Below are positions 1-10,000 of a stretch of DNA of 31,337 nucleotides, one piece after another (the first letter of the stretch is position 1; each line of letters starts with the position of its first letter). A model generated the notes under the pieces. The model searched no databases and was not told the origin of the DNA. It worked only from the letters and a program-made list of their open reading frames with translations. The stretch is taken from positions 1 through 31,337 of the forward strand of contig DASWKF010000031.1 of the NCBI GenBank assembly GCA_036396795.1. Direction: 5' to 3'. Position numbers and translations under genes: made by a program. The DNA is from JAHEEM01 sp036396795 (GTDB lineage: Bacteria > Pseudomonadota > Gammaproteobacteria > Steroidobacterales > Rariloculaceae).

Positions 1-149
1 CGCGTACATCGTGCCTGACGGGACGCTCGCGCGCATGGCCAGAATTTGCTCCTGCAATTCCGGCACGTCCGCCATCCATGGCGGTCGGACGCGCGCGGCG
101 AGCCTACATGGAAGTATTCACGGCGCTCCTGTCAGGCACGATGTACGCG
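1..149. repeat. palindromic intergenic repeat with 19-bp inverted ends
   Basis: CGCGTACATCGTGCCTGAC at 1-19 recurs as a perfect reverse complement at 131-149. Nested inside is a second palindrome: CCGCCAT (69-75) pairs with ATGGCGG (78-84), flanked by CGTCC and CGGACG. The element lies just downstream of the rpsT stop codon, as REP/BIME-like or MITE-like intergenic repeats often do. It contains no convincing gene. It begins exactly at the window edge, so its left boundary is unknown. No second copy was noticed in the window. Confidence 0.65.
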
Positions 150-164
150 TGTTGACGGAACACC

Positions 165-428
165 TTAGCTCAGCGCGCGAATCCTGGCGTTGAGGCGGCG
201 CTTGTAGTTTGCGGCACGGTTCTTGCGGATGATGCCTTTCGTCACCATGCGGTCGATTTCCGGCACCGCGGCTTGGAAGGTCGCTCGTGCCGCGGTCTTG
301 TCGCCTTGGCGAACGGCAAGCAGCACCTTGCGCACCGCCGTGCGAAGGCGCGATCGCATGGTCACGTTGCGGGAGCGTCGCTGCACGGCCTGCCGGGCGC
401 GTTTCTTGGCGGATCGAATGTTGGCCAC
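165..428 (-). CDS. rpsT: 30S ribosomal protein S20
   Basis: This 87-residue basic protein is the primary 16S rRNA-binding ribosomal protein S20. It begins with the family's typical MANIRSAKKRARQ-like N-terminus (here encoded from GTG) and continues with the Arg/Lys-rich helical body (RNVTMRSRLRTAVRKV) and the RNRAANYKRRLNARI-type tail. The start is GTG at 428, because the S20 homology begins there and an AAGGGA Shine-Dalgarno lies six bases upstream; the longer reading frame back to 512 runs through the promoter. It is transcribed away from murJ, as in Pseudomonas aeruginosa. Length matches the family. Confidence 0.97.
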   Translation of the reverse strand: MANIRSAKKRARQAVQRRSRNVTMRSRLRTAVRKVLLAVRQGDKTAARATFQAAVPEIDRMVTKGIIRKNRAANYKRRLNARIRALS

Positions 429-453
429 GTCGTCCCTTGGCTCTGGTATCGGG

Positions 454-512
454 CGGACGCACGGCGTCCGTGGGAAGGGCGGTATTATTGTGACCGCCCG
501 GGGCCAAGTCAA
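454..512 (-). promoter_or_regulatory. rpsT promoter and leader hairpin
   Basis: On the minus strand, TTGACT (507-512) and AATAAT (484-489) are separated by 17 bases, each matching the sigma-70 consensus at five of six positions. Transcription would start near 477, giving a leader of about 50 nt. That leader contains a 7-bp hairpin, CGGACGC / GCGTCCG (454-470, 3-nt loop). S20 synthesis is known to be translationally autoregulated in Escherichia coli; a role for this hairpin is inference. Confidence 0.7.
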
Positions 513-529
513 CAGGCAATGAGCACCGC

Positions 530-2134
530 ATGAACACTGAGGCAGCGACGAGCGAGAGACGAACGCCGGGGTTGATGCGGTCGACCACTGTCGTCAGCTC
601 GATGACGCTGCTGTCGCGCATCAGCGGTCTCGCGCGGGACATCGGCTTCTCCCACTGGTTCGGCGCCGGCCTCGTCATGGACGCCTTCTTCGTGGCGTTC
701 AAGATCCCCAATCTGCTGCGGCGCTTCTTCGCCGAGGGGGCGTTCTCGCAAGCTTTCGTGCCCATCATCGCGGAGTATCGCAGCACCGGCTCGGAAGCCC
801 AGACCAGGGAGTTTCTGGATCGTGTCGCCGGCACCCTGGCCGTGCTGCTGTTCGCCATCACGTCCGTGGGCGTGTTGGCGGCGCCGTTGCTGATTCTCGT
901 GTTTGCGCCGGGTTTCGTCGATGGCGACGGCCGTTACGAGCTTGCGACCGACATGCTCAGGCTGACGTTTCCTTATCTATTCTTCATCTCGCTGACCGCG
1001 CTCGCGGGCGGCATACTCAATACTTACCGGCGATTCGCGGTGCCGGCGTTCACGCCGGTGCTGCTCAACGTCGTGCTGATCGTGTTCGCAGGATGGGTCG
1101 CGCCCGCGTTCGAGCGCCCCGCTATGGGCCTGGCCTTGGGCGTGTTCGTCGCGGGCTGCGTGCAACTGCTGCTGCAGTTTCCGTTCCTGCTGCGTCTGCG
1201 GCTGCTGCCGACGCCGCGCTGGGGTTGGGGGCATGCCGGCGTGCGCCGGGTGCTCAAGCTCATGCTGCCGGTCATGTTCGGTTCCTCGGTTGCGCAGATC
1301 AGCATCGTCTTCGACACCTTGATCGCGTCGTTTCTGGCGGCGGGAAGCATCAGCTGGCTTTACTACGCCGACCGCCTCATGGAGTTCCCGCTCGGCGTGT
1401 TCGGCATTGCGATCGCTACGGTGATGCTGCCGAGCCTATCGGAGCTGCACGCCGAGACCTCGCCCGAGCGGTTCTCCGCGATGCTCGACTGGGGGTTGAG
1501 GCTCGTGTGGTTCGTGGGCCTGCCGGCGTCCCTGGGCCTGATCCTGCTGGCCGAGCCCTTGCTGACGACGATTTTCTACGGCGGCGCTTTCACGGCAAAC
1601 GACGTCGCGATGGCAACACCGGCTCTGATCGCCTATGCGCTCGGCTTGCTGGGATTCATTCTCGTCAAGGTGCTCGCCACAGGCTACTTCTCGCGGCAGG
1701 ACGCGCGTACGCCGGTGCGCATCGGCGTGTTCGCGCTGACGCTGAATATGGGCCTCAACATCGTGCTGGTCGTCGGTCTCGTGCGGGCGGGCTACGCGGC
1801 GCCGCACGCTGGGCTCGCCGCCGCCACGACAGTGTCGGCGCTCGTCAACTCGGGCCTGCTGCTGCGCGGCTTGCTGCGCGCCGGCGTCTATAGTCCGCGA
1901 TCCGGCTGGACGACCTTCGCCGCGCGCGTCGCCACCGCAACCGCCGTGATGAGCATCACTGTTTACTGGATTCAGCTCCGATTCGGCGATTGGACGGCGC
2001 TGAGCGTGACCGACCGCATCGCGGCATTGGGGCTCTGCGTCGCATCCGGGGCCGGCGTGTATTTCCTCTGCTGTTATCTGTTGGGCTTGAGGCCGGGAAG
2101 TCTTCGTGTGCAAAGGCCGCCTGCGATCCTATAA
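530..2134 (+). CDS. murJ: lipid II flippase MurJ
   Basis: The product is a 534-residue polytopic inner-membrane protein of the MOP superfamily that flips lipid II across the cytoplasmic membrane for peptidoglycan synthesis. The N-terminus carries the MurJ signature: SSMTLLSRISGLARD, then GAGLVMDAFFVAFKIPNL, then RRFFAEGAFSQAFVP. About 14 hydrophobic segments follow, with Arg residues in the central cavity helices. Length is normal for the family. ATG 530 has only a weak upstream AGG; an internal ATG at 575 (MRSTTVVSS) would give a leader length closer to E. coli MurJ, so the start is uncertain. It heads the murJ-ribF-ileS-lspA run. Confidence 0.95.
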   Translation: MNTEAATSERRTPGLMRSTTVVSSMTLLSRISGLARDIGFSHWFGAGLVMDAFFVAFKIPNLLRRFFAEGAFSQAFVPIIAEYRSTGSEAQTREFLDRVAGTLAVLLFAITSVGVLAAPLLILVFAPGFVDGDGRYELATDMLRLTFPYLFFISLTALAGGILNTYRRFAVPAFTPVLLNVVLIVFAGWVAPAFERPAMGLALGVFVAGCVQLLLQFPFLLRLRLLPTPRWGWGHAGVRRVLKLMLPVMFGSSVAQISIVFDTLIASFLAAGSISWLYYADRLMEFPLGVFGIAIATVMLPSLSELHAETSPERFSAMLDWGLRLVWFVGLPASLGLILLAEPLLTTIFYGGAFTANDVAMATPALIAYALGLLGFILVKVLATGYFSRQDARTPVRIGVFALTLNMGLNIVLVVGLVRAGYAAPHAGLAAATTVSALVNSGLLLRGLLRAGVYSPRSGWTTFAARVATATAVMSITVYWIQLRFGDWTALSVTDRIAALGLCVASGAGVYFLCCYLLGLRPGSLRVQRPPAIL

Positions 2135-2178
2135 TCCCGCACTCATCGTTCAATGGTGACGTAGATTTCGGGCCCGTG

Positions 2179-3105
2179 ATGCAGTTGTATCGCTATCTCC
2201 CCGGTGCGGCCCGGTCTGCCGCGAACGCGCGAGTCGTCGCGATCGGCGCGTTCGACGGCGTGCATCTCGGACATCGCGCGATCCTCCGGGAGCTCGTGAG
2301 CCGCGGCAAAGCCCGCGGGCTTCCGGCCGCGGTCGTGTCTTTCGAGCCGATGCCGCGGGAGTTCTTCGCCCCGGCGAATCCGCCGGCCCGCCTGACGAGG
2401 TTTCGCGAAAAATTCGAGCTTTTGAATTCGCTGGCGATCGATGAGCTGGTTTGCGCGCGCTTCGGCTCGGTGCGGGACATGACACCGGAGGTATTCGTCT
2501 CCGAATTTCTGGTCGAGGGGCTCGCTGCCCGGCACGTCGTCGTCGGCGACGATTTTCACTACGCGGCGGGGCGCAGCGGCGATCTCGACACGCTGAAGCG
2601 CGCCGGCGCGGAGCTCGGCTTCGGCGTGACCGTGGTCCCCGGCGTACACTGGCAGGGCCAACGGATCAGCAGCACGGCCGTCCGACTTGCACTGCGTGCG
2701 GGAGACCTGGAAACTGCGCGGGGCATGCTCGGGCGCGACTACTCGATGTCGGGCCGGGTCGTGCGAGGCTTGGGCTTGGGACGCAAGCTCGGCTACCCGA
2801 CCGCCAACGTGAGCCTGAGCCGTCTCCAGACCCCCGTGGACGGCATTTTCGCCGCGCGCGTCGGCGGCTTGGCGCCGCGGGCGCTCGACGGCGTCGCGAG
2901 CGTCGGCACTCGCCCGACGGTGGGCGGCGAGAAGCCGCTGCTCGAAGTGCACATATTCGATTTCGACCAGCATATTTACGGGGAGTACATCACGGTACAG
3001 TTCATTGAGCGCCTGCGCGAGGAACGCAAGTATTCGGATCTCGATTCAATGGTCGCGCAGATGCACGAGGACGCCTACGCCGCGCGCGCCGCGCTCGCCG
3101 CCTGA
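2179..3105 (+). CDS. ribF: bifunctional riboflavin kinase / FAD synthetase
   Basis: This 308-residue enzyme phosphorylates riboflavin to FMN and adenylylates FMN to FAD. The N-terminal FAD synthetase (nucleotidyltransferase) domain has GAFDGVHLGHR near residue 27, VVGDDFHYAAGR and the ISSTAVR motif. The C-terminal riboflavin kinase domain has GYPTANV and GVASVGTRPT, then EVHIFDFDQHIYGE and the C-terminal RLREERKY segment. ATG 2179 was chosen because the family N-terminus (MQLYRYL) begins there; the frame stays open upstream through the end of murJ. It starts 44 nt after murJ and ends 26 nt before ileS, so co-transcription is likely. Confidence 0.96.
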   Translation: MQLYRYLPGAARSAANARVVAIGAFDGVHLGHRAILRELVSRGKARGLPAAVVSFEPMPREFFAPANPPARLTRFREKFELLNSLAIDELVCARFGSVRDMTPEVFVSEFLVEGLAARHVVVGDDFHYAAGRSGDLDTLKRAGAELGFGVTVVPGVHWQGQRISSTAVRLALRAGDLETARGMLGRDYSMSGRVVRGLGLGRKLGYPTANVSLSRLQTPVDGIFAARVGGLAPRALDGVASVGTRPTVGGEKPLLEVHIFDFDQHIYGEYITVQFIERLREERKYSDLDSMVAQMHEDAYAARAALAA

Positions 3106-3131
3106 CCGATCCCCGCTCGTTTCTCCAGCCG

Positions 3132-5948
3132 ATGACCGACTACAAGGACACGCTCAATCTGCCCAGCACGAGCTTCCCTATGCGCGCGAATCTCGCGCAG
3201 CGCGAGCCTGCCGTGCTCACGCGTTGGGAGGAGCTCGACCTCTACGGGCGCATTCGAACCGCGCGCCACGGCTGCAAGCGCTTCGTGCTGCACGACGGCC
3301 CGCCATACGCCAACGGCGACATTCACCTGGGTCACGCGCTCAATCACGTGCTCAAGGATATGATCGTGAAGTCGCGGACGCTGGCCGGGCTCGACGCGCC
3401 CTTCGTCCCGGGATGGGATTGCCACGGGCTGCCTATCGAGCATCAAGTCGAGCGCAAACAAGGCAAAGTCGGCACGCGCCTGGACGCTCGACAGTTTCGC
3501 AAAGCCTGCCGCGAGTATGCGGCCCAGCAGATCGAGCGGCAGCGCGCCGATCTCAAGCGCCTCGGTGTCCTGGGGGATTGGGGCGACCCCTATCTGACCA
3601 TGGATCCGCGTTACGAGGCCGAGCAACTCCGCGCCTTTGCCGCGCTGCTCGAGAAAGGCTTGGTATTTCGCGGCTACAAGCCGGTGCATTGGTGCATGGA
3701 TTGCCGCTCGGCGCTGGCCGAGGCGGAAGTCGAATACCAGGACAAGCGCTCGTGGGCGGTGGACGTGCGTTTCAACGCGGTCGATCCCGCCGGCTTCGCC
3801 CGGCTTCTCGGCGTGACGCTCGAGCCCGGCGCCCGAGTCGCGGTGCCCATCTGGACGACGACGCCTTGGACGCTGCCGGGCAATCAGGCGGTCGCCCTCA
3901 ACGCGAGCCTCGACTACAGCCTCGTCGAAGCGACGCTGGATCGGGGTCTCGAGCACTTGTTGGTCGCAACGGAGATGCTCGACTCGGTGCGCGAGCGCTA
4001 TCGGCCGTCGACCTGGCGGCCACTGGCGCATGCGACAGGCGCAGTGTTCGAAGGCGTCGAGCTCGGGCACCCGTTCTACGACCGCGTAGTGCCGGTGGTG
4101 CTCGGCGAGCATGTCACGACCGAGGCCGGCACCGGCGCCGTGCACACCGCACCCGGCCACGGTCACGAGGACTTCGCGCTCGGCGTGAAGTATGGGCTGC
4201 CGCTCGATTGCCCCGTCGACGGCGACGGCAAGTATCTCTCGAACGTGCCGCTGCTGGCGGGCGAGCACATCGATCCGGCCAACGAGCACATCGTCGGCCT
4301 GCTCGAGGAGCGCGGCGCCTTGCTGCACAGCGCGAAAGTCGCCCATAGCTATCCGCACTGCTGGCGGCACAAGACGCCGGTGATCTTCCGCGCTACGCCG
4401 CAGTGGTTCATCGGCATGGACCGTGGCGGCCTGCGGGAACAGGCGCTGAAGGCGATCCGCGCGGTCGAGTGGACGCCGGGCTGGGGCGAGGAGCGGATTC
4501 GCGGCATGGTCGAGAGCCGCCCGGACTGGTGTATCTCGCGGCAGCGCACCTGGGGCGTGCCGATCACGCTGTTCGTCCACAAGGAATCGGGCGCGCTGCA
4601 TCCGCGGACACCGGAGCTTGCGATGACCATCGCCGACCGCGTGCAGCACAACGGCATCGATCTGTGGTTCGAGCTCGATCCCGAGGAGCTGCTCGGCGAG
4701 GATGCCGGCGACTACGAGAAGGTCACCGATGTCATGGACGTATGGCTCGACTCAGGTCTCAGCCATGCGGTTGTCGGCACGCTGCGCGACGAAGTGTCGA
4801 TGCCGGCCGATCTCTATCTCGAGGGATCCGATCAGCACCGCGGCTGGTTCCAATCGAGCCTGCTCACGTCGGTCGGCATGTTCGGCCGCGCGCCTTATCG
4901 CGGCGTGCTGACGCACGGTTTCACCGTCGACGAGCACGGCCATAAGATGTCGAAGTCGCTCGGCAACGTCGTCGAACCGCAGAAGGTCTATAAGACCCTC
5001 GGCGCGGATATCTTGAGGCTATGGGTCGCCGCGACGGACTATCGCGGCGAGATGAGCGCCTCCGAGGAGATCCTCAAGCGCGTCTCGGATGCCTACCGGC
5101 GCATGCGCAACACGCAGCGCTTCCTGCTCGGCAACCTGCATGGCTTCGATCCCGAGCTGCACGCAGTCGCACCGGCGGACATGATCGAGCTCGACCGCTG
5201 GGCCGTCGAGCGCGCGCGCGGGCTGCAGACGCAGGTCATCGACGCCTATGAGCGCTTCGAGTTCCATCACATCTACCACAAGGTGCACAATTTCTGCGTC
5301 CTCGACATGGGTGGGTTCTACCTCGACGTCATCAAGGATCGGCTCTATACGACGCGCGCCGACGGCAACGCGCGCCGCTCGGCGCAAACGGCCATGTACC
5401 ACATCGCCGAGGCCATGGTGCGCTGGCTCGCGCCGATCTTGAGCTTCACCGCCGAGGAGATCTGGCAGGAGCTGCCGGGCGCTCGCGCCGAGTCGGTGTT
5501 CCTGGCGACCTGGCACGCGTTTCCCGAGGCCGCGGCGAAGCCGGCGCTCGATTGGGAAATGATCCTGAGCCTGCGTGAGACGGTTGCCAAGGAGCTCGAA
5601 AGGCTGCGCGTCGCCGGGCGCATCGGCGCGCCGCTCGACGCCGAGGTCGCGATCTATTGCTCCGGGGATCAACGGGCGGCGCTCGAGGCGCTCGGTGAGG
5701 AGCTGCGATTCATCCTGATCACTTCCGCCGCAAGCGTCGATCGGTCCGAGCAGCGGCCCGCCGATGCCGTGGAGAGCCGGCAGGGCGGGGCCGAGCTGTG
5801 GCTGACGGCCGCGCCGACGACGGCGACGAAGTGCGTGCGTTGCTGGCACCGCCGCGCCGACGTCGGCACGGATCCGGCGCATCCCGAGCTTTGCGCGCGT
5901 TGCGTCAGCAATGTCGCCGGCGCGGGCGAAACCCGCGCGTTTGCGTGA
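3132..5948 (+). CDS. ileS: isoleucyl-tRNA synthetase
   Basis: This 938-residue class I aminoacyl-tRNA synthetase charges tRNA-Ile in the cytoplasm. The HIGH-type signature is PPYANGDIHLGH at residues 57-68, the editing domain contains WTTTPWTLPGNQA near residue 240, and KMSKS is at 605-609. The C-terminus carries the zinc-binding pairs C901/C904 and C921/C924 typical of bacterial (eubacterial-type) IleRS. Length and domain order match gammaproteobacterial IleS. It sits between ribF and lspA, the conserved order in this class, and its stop codon lies seven bases before the lspA ATG. Confidence 0.98.
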   Translation: MTDYKDTLNLPSTSFPMRANLAQREPAVLTRWEELDLYGRIRTARHGCKRFVLHDGPPYANGDIHLGHALNHVLKDMIVKSRTLAGLDAPFVPGWDCHGLPIEHQVERKQGKVGTRLDARQFRKACREYAAQQIERQRADLKRLGVLGDWGDPYLTMDPRYEAEQLRAFAALLEKGLVFRGYKPVHWCMDCRSALAEAEVEYQDKRSWAVDVRFNAVDPAGFARLLGVTLEPGARVAVPIWTTTPWTLPGNQAVALNASLDYSLVEATLDRGLEHLLVATEMLDSVRERYRPSTWRPLAHATGAVFEGVELGHPFYDRVVPVVLGEHVTTEAGTGAVHTAPGHGHEDFALGVKYGLPLDCPVDGDGKYLSNVPLLAGEHIDPANEHIVGLLEERGALLHSAKVAHSYPHCWRHKTPVIFRATPQWFIGMDRGGLREQALKAIRAVEWTPGWGEERIRGMVESRPDWCISRQRTWGVPITLFVHKESGALHPRTPELAMTIADRVQHNGIDLWFELDPEELLGEDAGDYEKVTDVMDVWLDSGLSHAVVGTLRDEVSMPADLYLEGSDQHRGWFQSSLLTSVGMFGRAPYRGVLTHGFTVDEHGHKMSKSLGNVVEPQKVYKTLGADILRLWVAATDYRGEMSASEEILKRVSDAYRRMRNTQRFLLGNLHGFDPELHAVAPADMIELDRWAVERARGLQTQVIDAYERFEFHHIYHKVHNFCVLDMGGFYLDVIKDRLYTTRADGNARRSAQTAMYHIAEAMVRWLAPILSFTAEEIWQELPGARAESVFLATWHAFPEAAAKPALDWEMILSLRETVAKELERLRVAGRIGAPLDAEVAIYCSGDQRAALEALGEELRFILITSAASVDRSEQRPADAVESRQGGAELWLTAAPTTATKCVRCWHRRADVGTDPAHPELCARCVSNVAGAGETRAFA

Positions 5949-5955
5949 GCGCGTC

Positions 5956-6489
5956 ATGAACGACACTGCGCCGGCTCGATCCCCGTTTCGGCTCGGCGCC
6001 TCGGCCTGGCTCGGGCTCACGCTTGCCGTGGTGGCGCTGGATCAATGGACCAAGGCGCTGATCATCGACGCGTTCGCCGAGTTCGACGCGATCGTCTTGT
6101 TGCCCGTGCTCGAGATCATGCGCCTGCACAACGAGGGCGCCGCCTTCAGCTTTCTCGCCGACGCTTCCGGCTGGCAACGATGGGCTTTCATCGTGCTGGG
6201 GCTGGTGGTGAGCCTCGGCATCTGCGTGTGGCTCTTGCGGCTGCCTGCGCGCGGGCAGAGCCTGCTTGCGGCAGGCTTGAGCCTGGTCATGGGGGGGGCG
6301 CTCGGAAACGTGATCGACCGGATTCGCTTCGGCTACGTCGTCGACTTCATCCGAGTGCACTACGAGCAGTGGTACTTCCCGGCGTTCAACGTCGCCGACT
6401 CGGCGATCACGGTCGGTGCCGCGCTACTGATATTGGACAGCCTGATTCATCGAGGCCCGGCAGAGGCCAAGCCGCCGCCCGGAAGCTGA
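5956..6489 (+). CDS. lspA: lipoprotein signal peptidase
   Basis: The product is a 177-residue inner-membrane aspartyl protease (signal peptidase II) that cleaves prolipoprotein signal peptides after lipid modification. Four hydrophobic segments are visible, with the conserved DQWTK near the N-terminus, NEGAAFSFL, GNVIDR (catalytic Asp) and FNVADSAI (second catalytic Asp). ATG 5956 lies seven bases after the ileS stop; a longer frame into ileS is not needed. It is the last gene of the housekeeping run here. In P. aeruginosa it would be followed by fkpB and ispH; here the next gene is convergent pilE. Confidence 0.96.
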   Translation: MNDTAPARSPFRLGASAWLGLTLAVVALDQWTKALIIDAFAEFDAIVLLPVLEIMRLHNEGAAFSFLADASGWQRWAFIVLGLVVSLGICVWLLRLPARGQSLLAAGLSLVMGGALGNVIDRIRFGYVVDFIRVHYEQWYFPAFNVADSAITVGAALLILDSLIHRGPAEAKPPPGS

Positions 6490-6504
6490 CCCGGGTCGAG
6501 CGCT

Positions 6505-6521
6505 GCCGGCTTGGCGCCGGC
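6505..6521. terminator. hairpin between convergent lspA and pilE
   Basis: GCCGGC (6505-6510) and GCCGGC (6516-6521) can pair around a five-base loop in the 43-nt gap between the convergent lspA and pilE genes. There is no T tract on either side, so a bidirectional terminator is only suggested by position. Confidence 0.3.
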
Positions 6522-6532
6522 TTCTCGGCGGC

Positions 6533-6991
6533 CTACCAGCACTGAATGTCGGGGTCCGGTGCGGCCTGTTTGAGGCCCTGCGAGTCGATGCTGAACTGGG
6601 TGCAATCGGCGTCGGTGGTCATGTCCCTGCCGTTGATTCCGCCGCCGGGCGTCGGCACCGCGGTCGCCGTATATTGCGTCGCGTCCGCGACCGGGATGGC
6701 AAGCGTATAGACGCTGTTCTCGCTCATGCCGGTCATATTGAGCTGGCCGAAGTTGTTGGTGTAGGTGCGGTTCTGCAGGTAGAAGCGCTCCTGATTCGTC
6801 GCGAGCTGCAGCAAGGCGGCCTTCGCCTCGGTTCGCTGCGCGCGCATCGAATACTGCCGGTAGGCCGGGATCGCGATCATGCCGAGCACGGCGATGATGG
6901 CGACTGTGGCCATGAGCTCGATCAGTGAAAAGCCGAGGACCCGGCGCCGGGGCTGGAGGGCTTTTTTCGAGTAGCGTGTCTTGGAGTGCAT
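6533..6991 (-). CDS. pilE: type IV minor pilin PilE
   Basis: This 152-residue prepilin has a 20-residue basic leader ending in Gly, then FSLIELMATVAIIAVLG: the prepilin-peptidase site with Glu at mature position 5 and a hydrophobic N-terminal helix. The body has the PilE-type pattern (AKAALLQLATNQERFYLQNRTY, then two Cys, one in the C-terminal CTQFSIDSQG loop and one at the penultimate position, likely forming the D-region disulfide). A minus-strand AGGGA precedes the ATG. It is the last gene of the minor-pilin operon, 66 nt after pilY1, as in P. aeruginosa where pilE closes the cluster. It probably primes pilus assembly. Confidence 0.9.
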   Translation of the reverse strand: MHSKTRYSKKALQPRRRVLGFSLIELMATVAIIAVLGMIAIPAYRQYSMRAQRTEAKAALLQLATNQERFYLQNRTYTNNFGQLNMTGMSENSVYTLAIPVADATQYTATAVPTPGGGINGRDMTTDADCTQFSIDSQGLKQAAPDPDIQCW

Positions 6992-7057
6992 TGGTCTGGT
7001 CCCTGAGTCGGTAGCGGCGCCGCCCGGCTCATCCGTGAGCCTGGCGGCGCCTCGAGG

Positions 7058-10000
7058 TCACTGCGTGGTTTCCTGGCTCCAGAAGGTTCGGATCGGTGCA
7101 TTTCCGAACCCCGGCGGGAAGCAGAACAAGCCCACGCAAGCCAGCGGCGGAGGCGTGCACTCATCGCCGACGCACTCCTCGCCCGGAGGAAAGTCGTTCT
7201 CGTCCGGAGACGGGAACAGGAACACGACCTCGCTCGAGATCGAGCCGCGGAACTCGCGATAGCGATCCGTCTCGGTCAGGTTCTCCTCGTCGGCCGAACC
7301 GTCGAGATTGTTCACGGGCGCGCCCGTCAGCAGATCCACGATATAGAGGCGGTTCGTGCCCAAGGTCGGCTGGCAGCCGTTCGTAAGGGCGCCGCCGCCC
7401 GGCGTGAACGTGGTGAAGAACACCTGATTGTTGAAGGTTCGAGCTTCTGCGAGCACCTTCTCGCCGCGCCAGCCGCCGTCACGCAGCTCGAACTTCCAGC
7501 CTGCGCTGCCCGCGGGCACCGCCGCACTGACATCGTCGGTGATGTCGATGAGATCGGCCTCGGTGATCGGCGTCAGCCCATTGTAGAACGCCTGGGAGCG
7601 CCCGTCGAAAGGCTCGTAGTCACGCAGCGCATAGAAGCGATCCTGGGTGAACACGCTGTTCGGGTGCGCCCGGTGTCCGGAGCCGACGCCGATGTGCAAG
7701 AAGCTGCTGAATTCGTCGCTGGTCAAGGCCACGTCCGGGGCGTAGTAAAAGCGCCGGCTCTCGGCCGCGCTCGGCGTCGTGTTGGGCGCGCTGCCGAGCT
7801 GCGCGATCACGCCGCCGTTGACGAGGTCGGCTTGGCCGTTGAAGATATCGAACCGCCAAACCTGGCCTCCCATGTCGCCTGCGTACATGTGGTCGGCTAA
7901 GCCGTCGCCGTCGATATCCAGCACTCTGATGTCGCCCGGAATCGAATACTGCATGTCCGCGAATTCCGTGCTAGTGGCTTCCCAAAGCACGTTGCCGCTC
8001 AGGGAGTCGACCATGTGGATCGCATTGCCCTCGGTGTCGGTGCCGCCGTTGGCATTGTCCTGCGTCGTGTCGTATCCGCCGCCGAAGATTAGCACCAGCT
8101 GCTCCGCATTCACGCCCGGCGCTGCGACGCGGGTCGGAATCGGAGCCGACCAGCTCTGGCCGTTGTTCGTCAGTGTGGCGCCGTCGATCCGCCAGAGCAG
8201 CGCCGGCGAGTCGGGCCGCGAAACATCGAGGCCGTAGTAGAAGTCGCCGCCGCGGCGCATGCCGAAGTAGAGATAGACCCGCTCGCCTGCGCTGTAGTCG
8301 ATGACGCCGTCCTGGTTCTTGAGCACGAATTGTGTGCGCAGACTGCCGTCTACGCCGTAGTGCTTATCGGGCGAGGAGTCGTTCTTGAACAGCTCGATCT
8401 GATCGGGGAGGAAGTCCTCGGGCAGGAAGGCCCAATTCTCCACACCGGTGTTCGGGTCGATCGAGTGCAGCACGCCGTCGTTGGTGGCGAAGTAGATCGC
8501 GGCGTCCGTGATATCGGGATTCCCCGGAGTGCCGCCGTAGATGACCGAGATCGGCTGTGCGTGCAGCGGATCGCCCATCTGGTTCCTCGGCTCGCTGGAG
8601 TTGTTGTCCTGATCGACGTCCGTGACGTCGAGGCCGCGGATGTAGTCGATGACCTGATCCCGGGTCGGATCGCCCGCACCGCCGGTGCCGAGCAGGGAAT
8701 CGTCGATATCCGTGTTGGTCCGCTCGATTGCCCCTTGAGAATTGCCCAGATAGGTGAAGATGTTGCGCGAAACCGGGTCGGGCAGGCGGCTCGCGGCGCC
8801 GCCGCGATTGACGCTGGCGCCGTCCACGACCGCGCTCCAGAAGCTCTGCGATGTATCCGCGAAGAAACCGGTGGCCGGATCAACAGCCAGGTTGCCGTTG
8901 GCGTCGAGAATCTCGCCGTCCGATGGGCGCAACCGGTACTTCTTCAGGTTCCCGGGCCAATGGACGTCGCTCGAGGCCTGGAAGACGCTGATGAAGAGGT
9001 CGTTGAGGTTTCGCGTCCGGTTGAAGCTGTTGACCGACACGGACGGCGCGGTAAAGGTCGTCGCCGTATCGAGAATCTCGGTGACGATGCTGGTCAACGC
9101 CGTAGACAGGGAGGCCGTGTCGTTGGCCGTGAAGTAAGCGCCGCCGCCTTCGGCCGCGGTATCGGCCAGCAGCGGCAGGTCGACCGTGAAGCCGATGGTG
9201 TAAGTAACCACGTTCTGCTGACCCGGCTCCGGCGAAAGATCGGCGTTGAAGAGATAAGCCGCCATGTCGTCGAGGCAGCGGCCGTCGCCGCTGCCGTCGC
9301 AGCCCGTCGACCCGGTCGCATCGGCATAGTCGGGTAGTCCCGTTATTTTGCCGTTGGCGCTGACGTCCAGAGTCGGCGCGCCGTCGGTCAGCAGCACGAT
9401 GAAGCTTTTCTGGCACGACAGCTCCAGCGGTGAATCGTAAGTCGACGGATTGCCGACGATTCGAGACTCCGCGACGCTCAAGTCAGGGTCACCGACGTTG
9501 CCGTAATCGACGTTACCGCCCATGTAATACAGACCCGCTTCGTAGAGCGTTTCCGAAAGCGGCGTAAAGCCGCTTGCGGGCAGGTTGTTGATCTTCGTTT
9601 GCATGGCCGAGCGGGCCGTGCTGATGTCCTCCATCGCATGAATGACCGGTCCGCCCTCGTTGTTGTTGAAACGCATGAGGCCGACGTTGACGCCGTTGAC
9701 CGAGTTCAAAAGGCTCGTGCTCACGTCCTTCATGACCTGGATGCGTGTCGACGTCGCCGTCGGCCCGTAGAACCAGTTGATGTAGTTACCTTCATAGACC
9801 GTGTAGAGCCGGTCGGCCGGGCTTTGACCCCAGTTGATTCCCTGGTTCGCGCTATTCGTCCAAGGGTTGTTGCCGTCGCCGTTGCGGGGGTACACGTCGG
9901 GATCGCCGGTCGTCTGGCCGTGGATGCCCTCGTCGTCCTCGCATTCGACGTAGCGGCTCTTCTGCGAGCTGCTGATGCGTTCCCAGCGATCGTCACTGCC

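Noticed and set aside
3075..4649. 524-codon minus-strand open frame opposite ileS
   Set aside because: The sense strand carries intact isoleucyl-tRNA synthetase motifs; the antisense frame has none.
8330..9337. 335-codon plus-strand open frame opposite pilY1
   Set aside because: Antisense to a full PilY1 with all motifs; no ribosome binding site.
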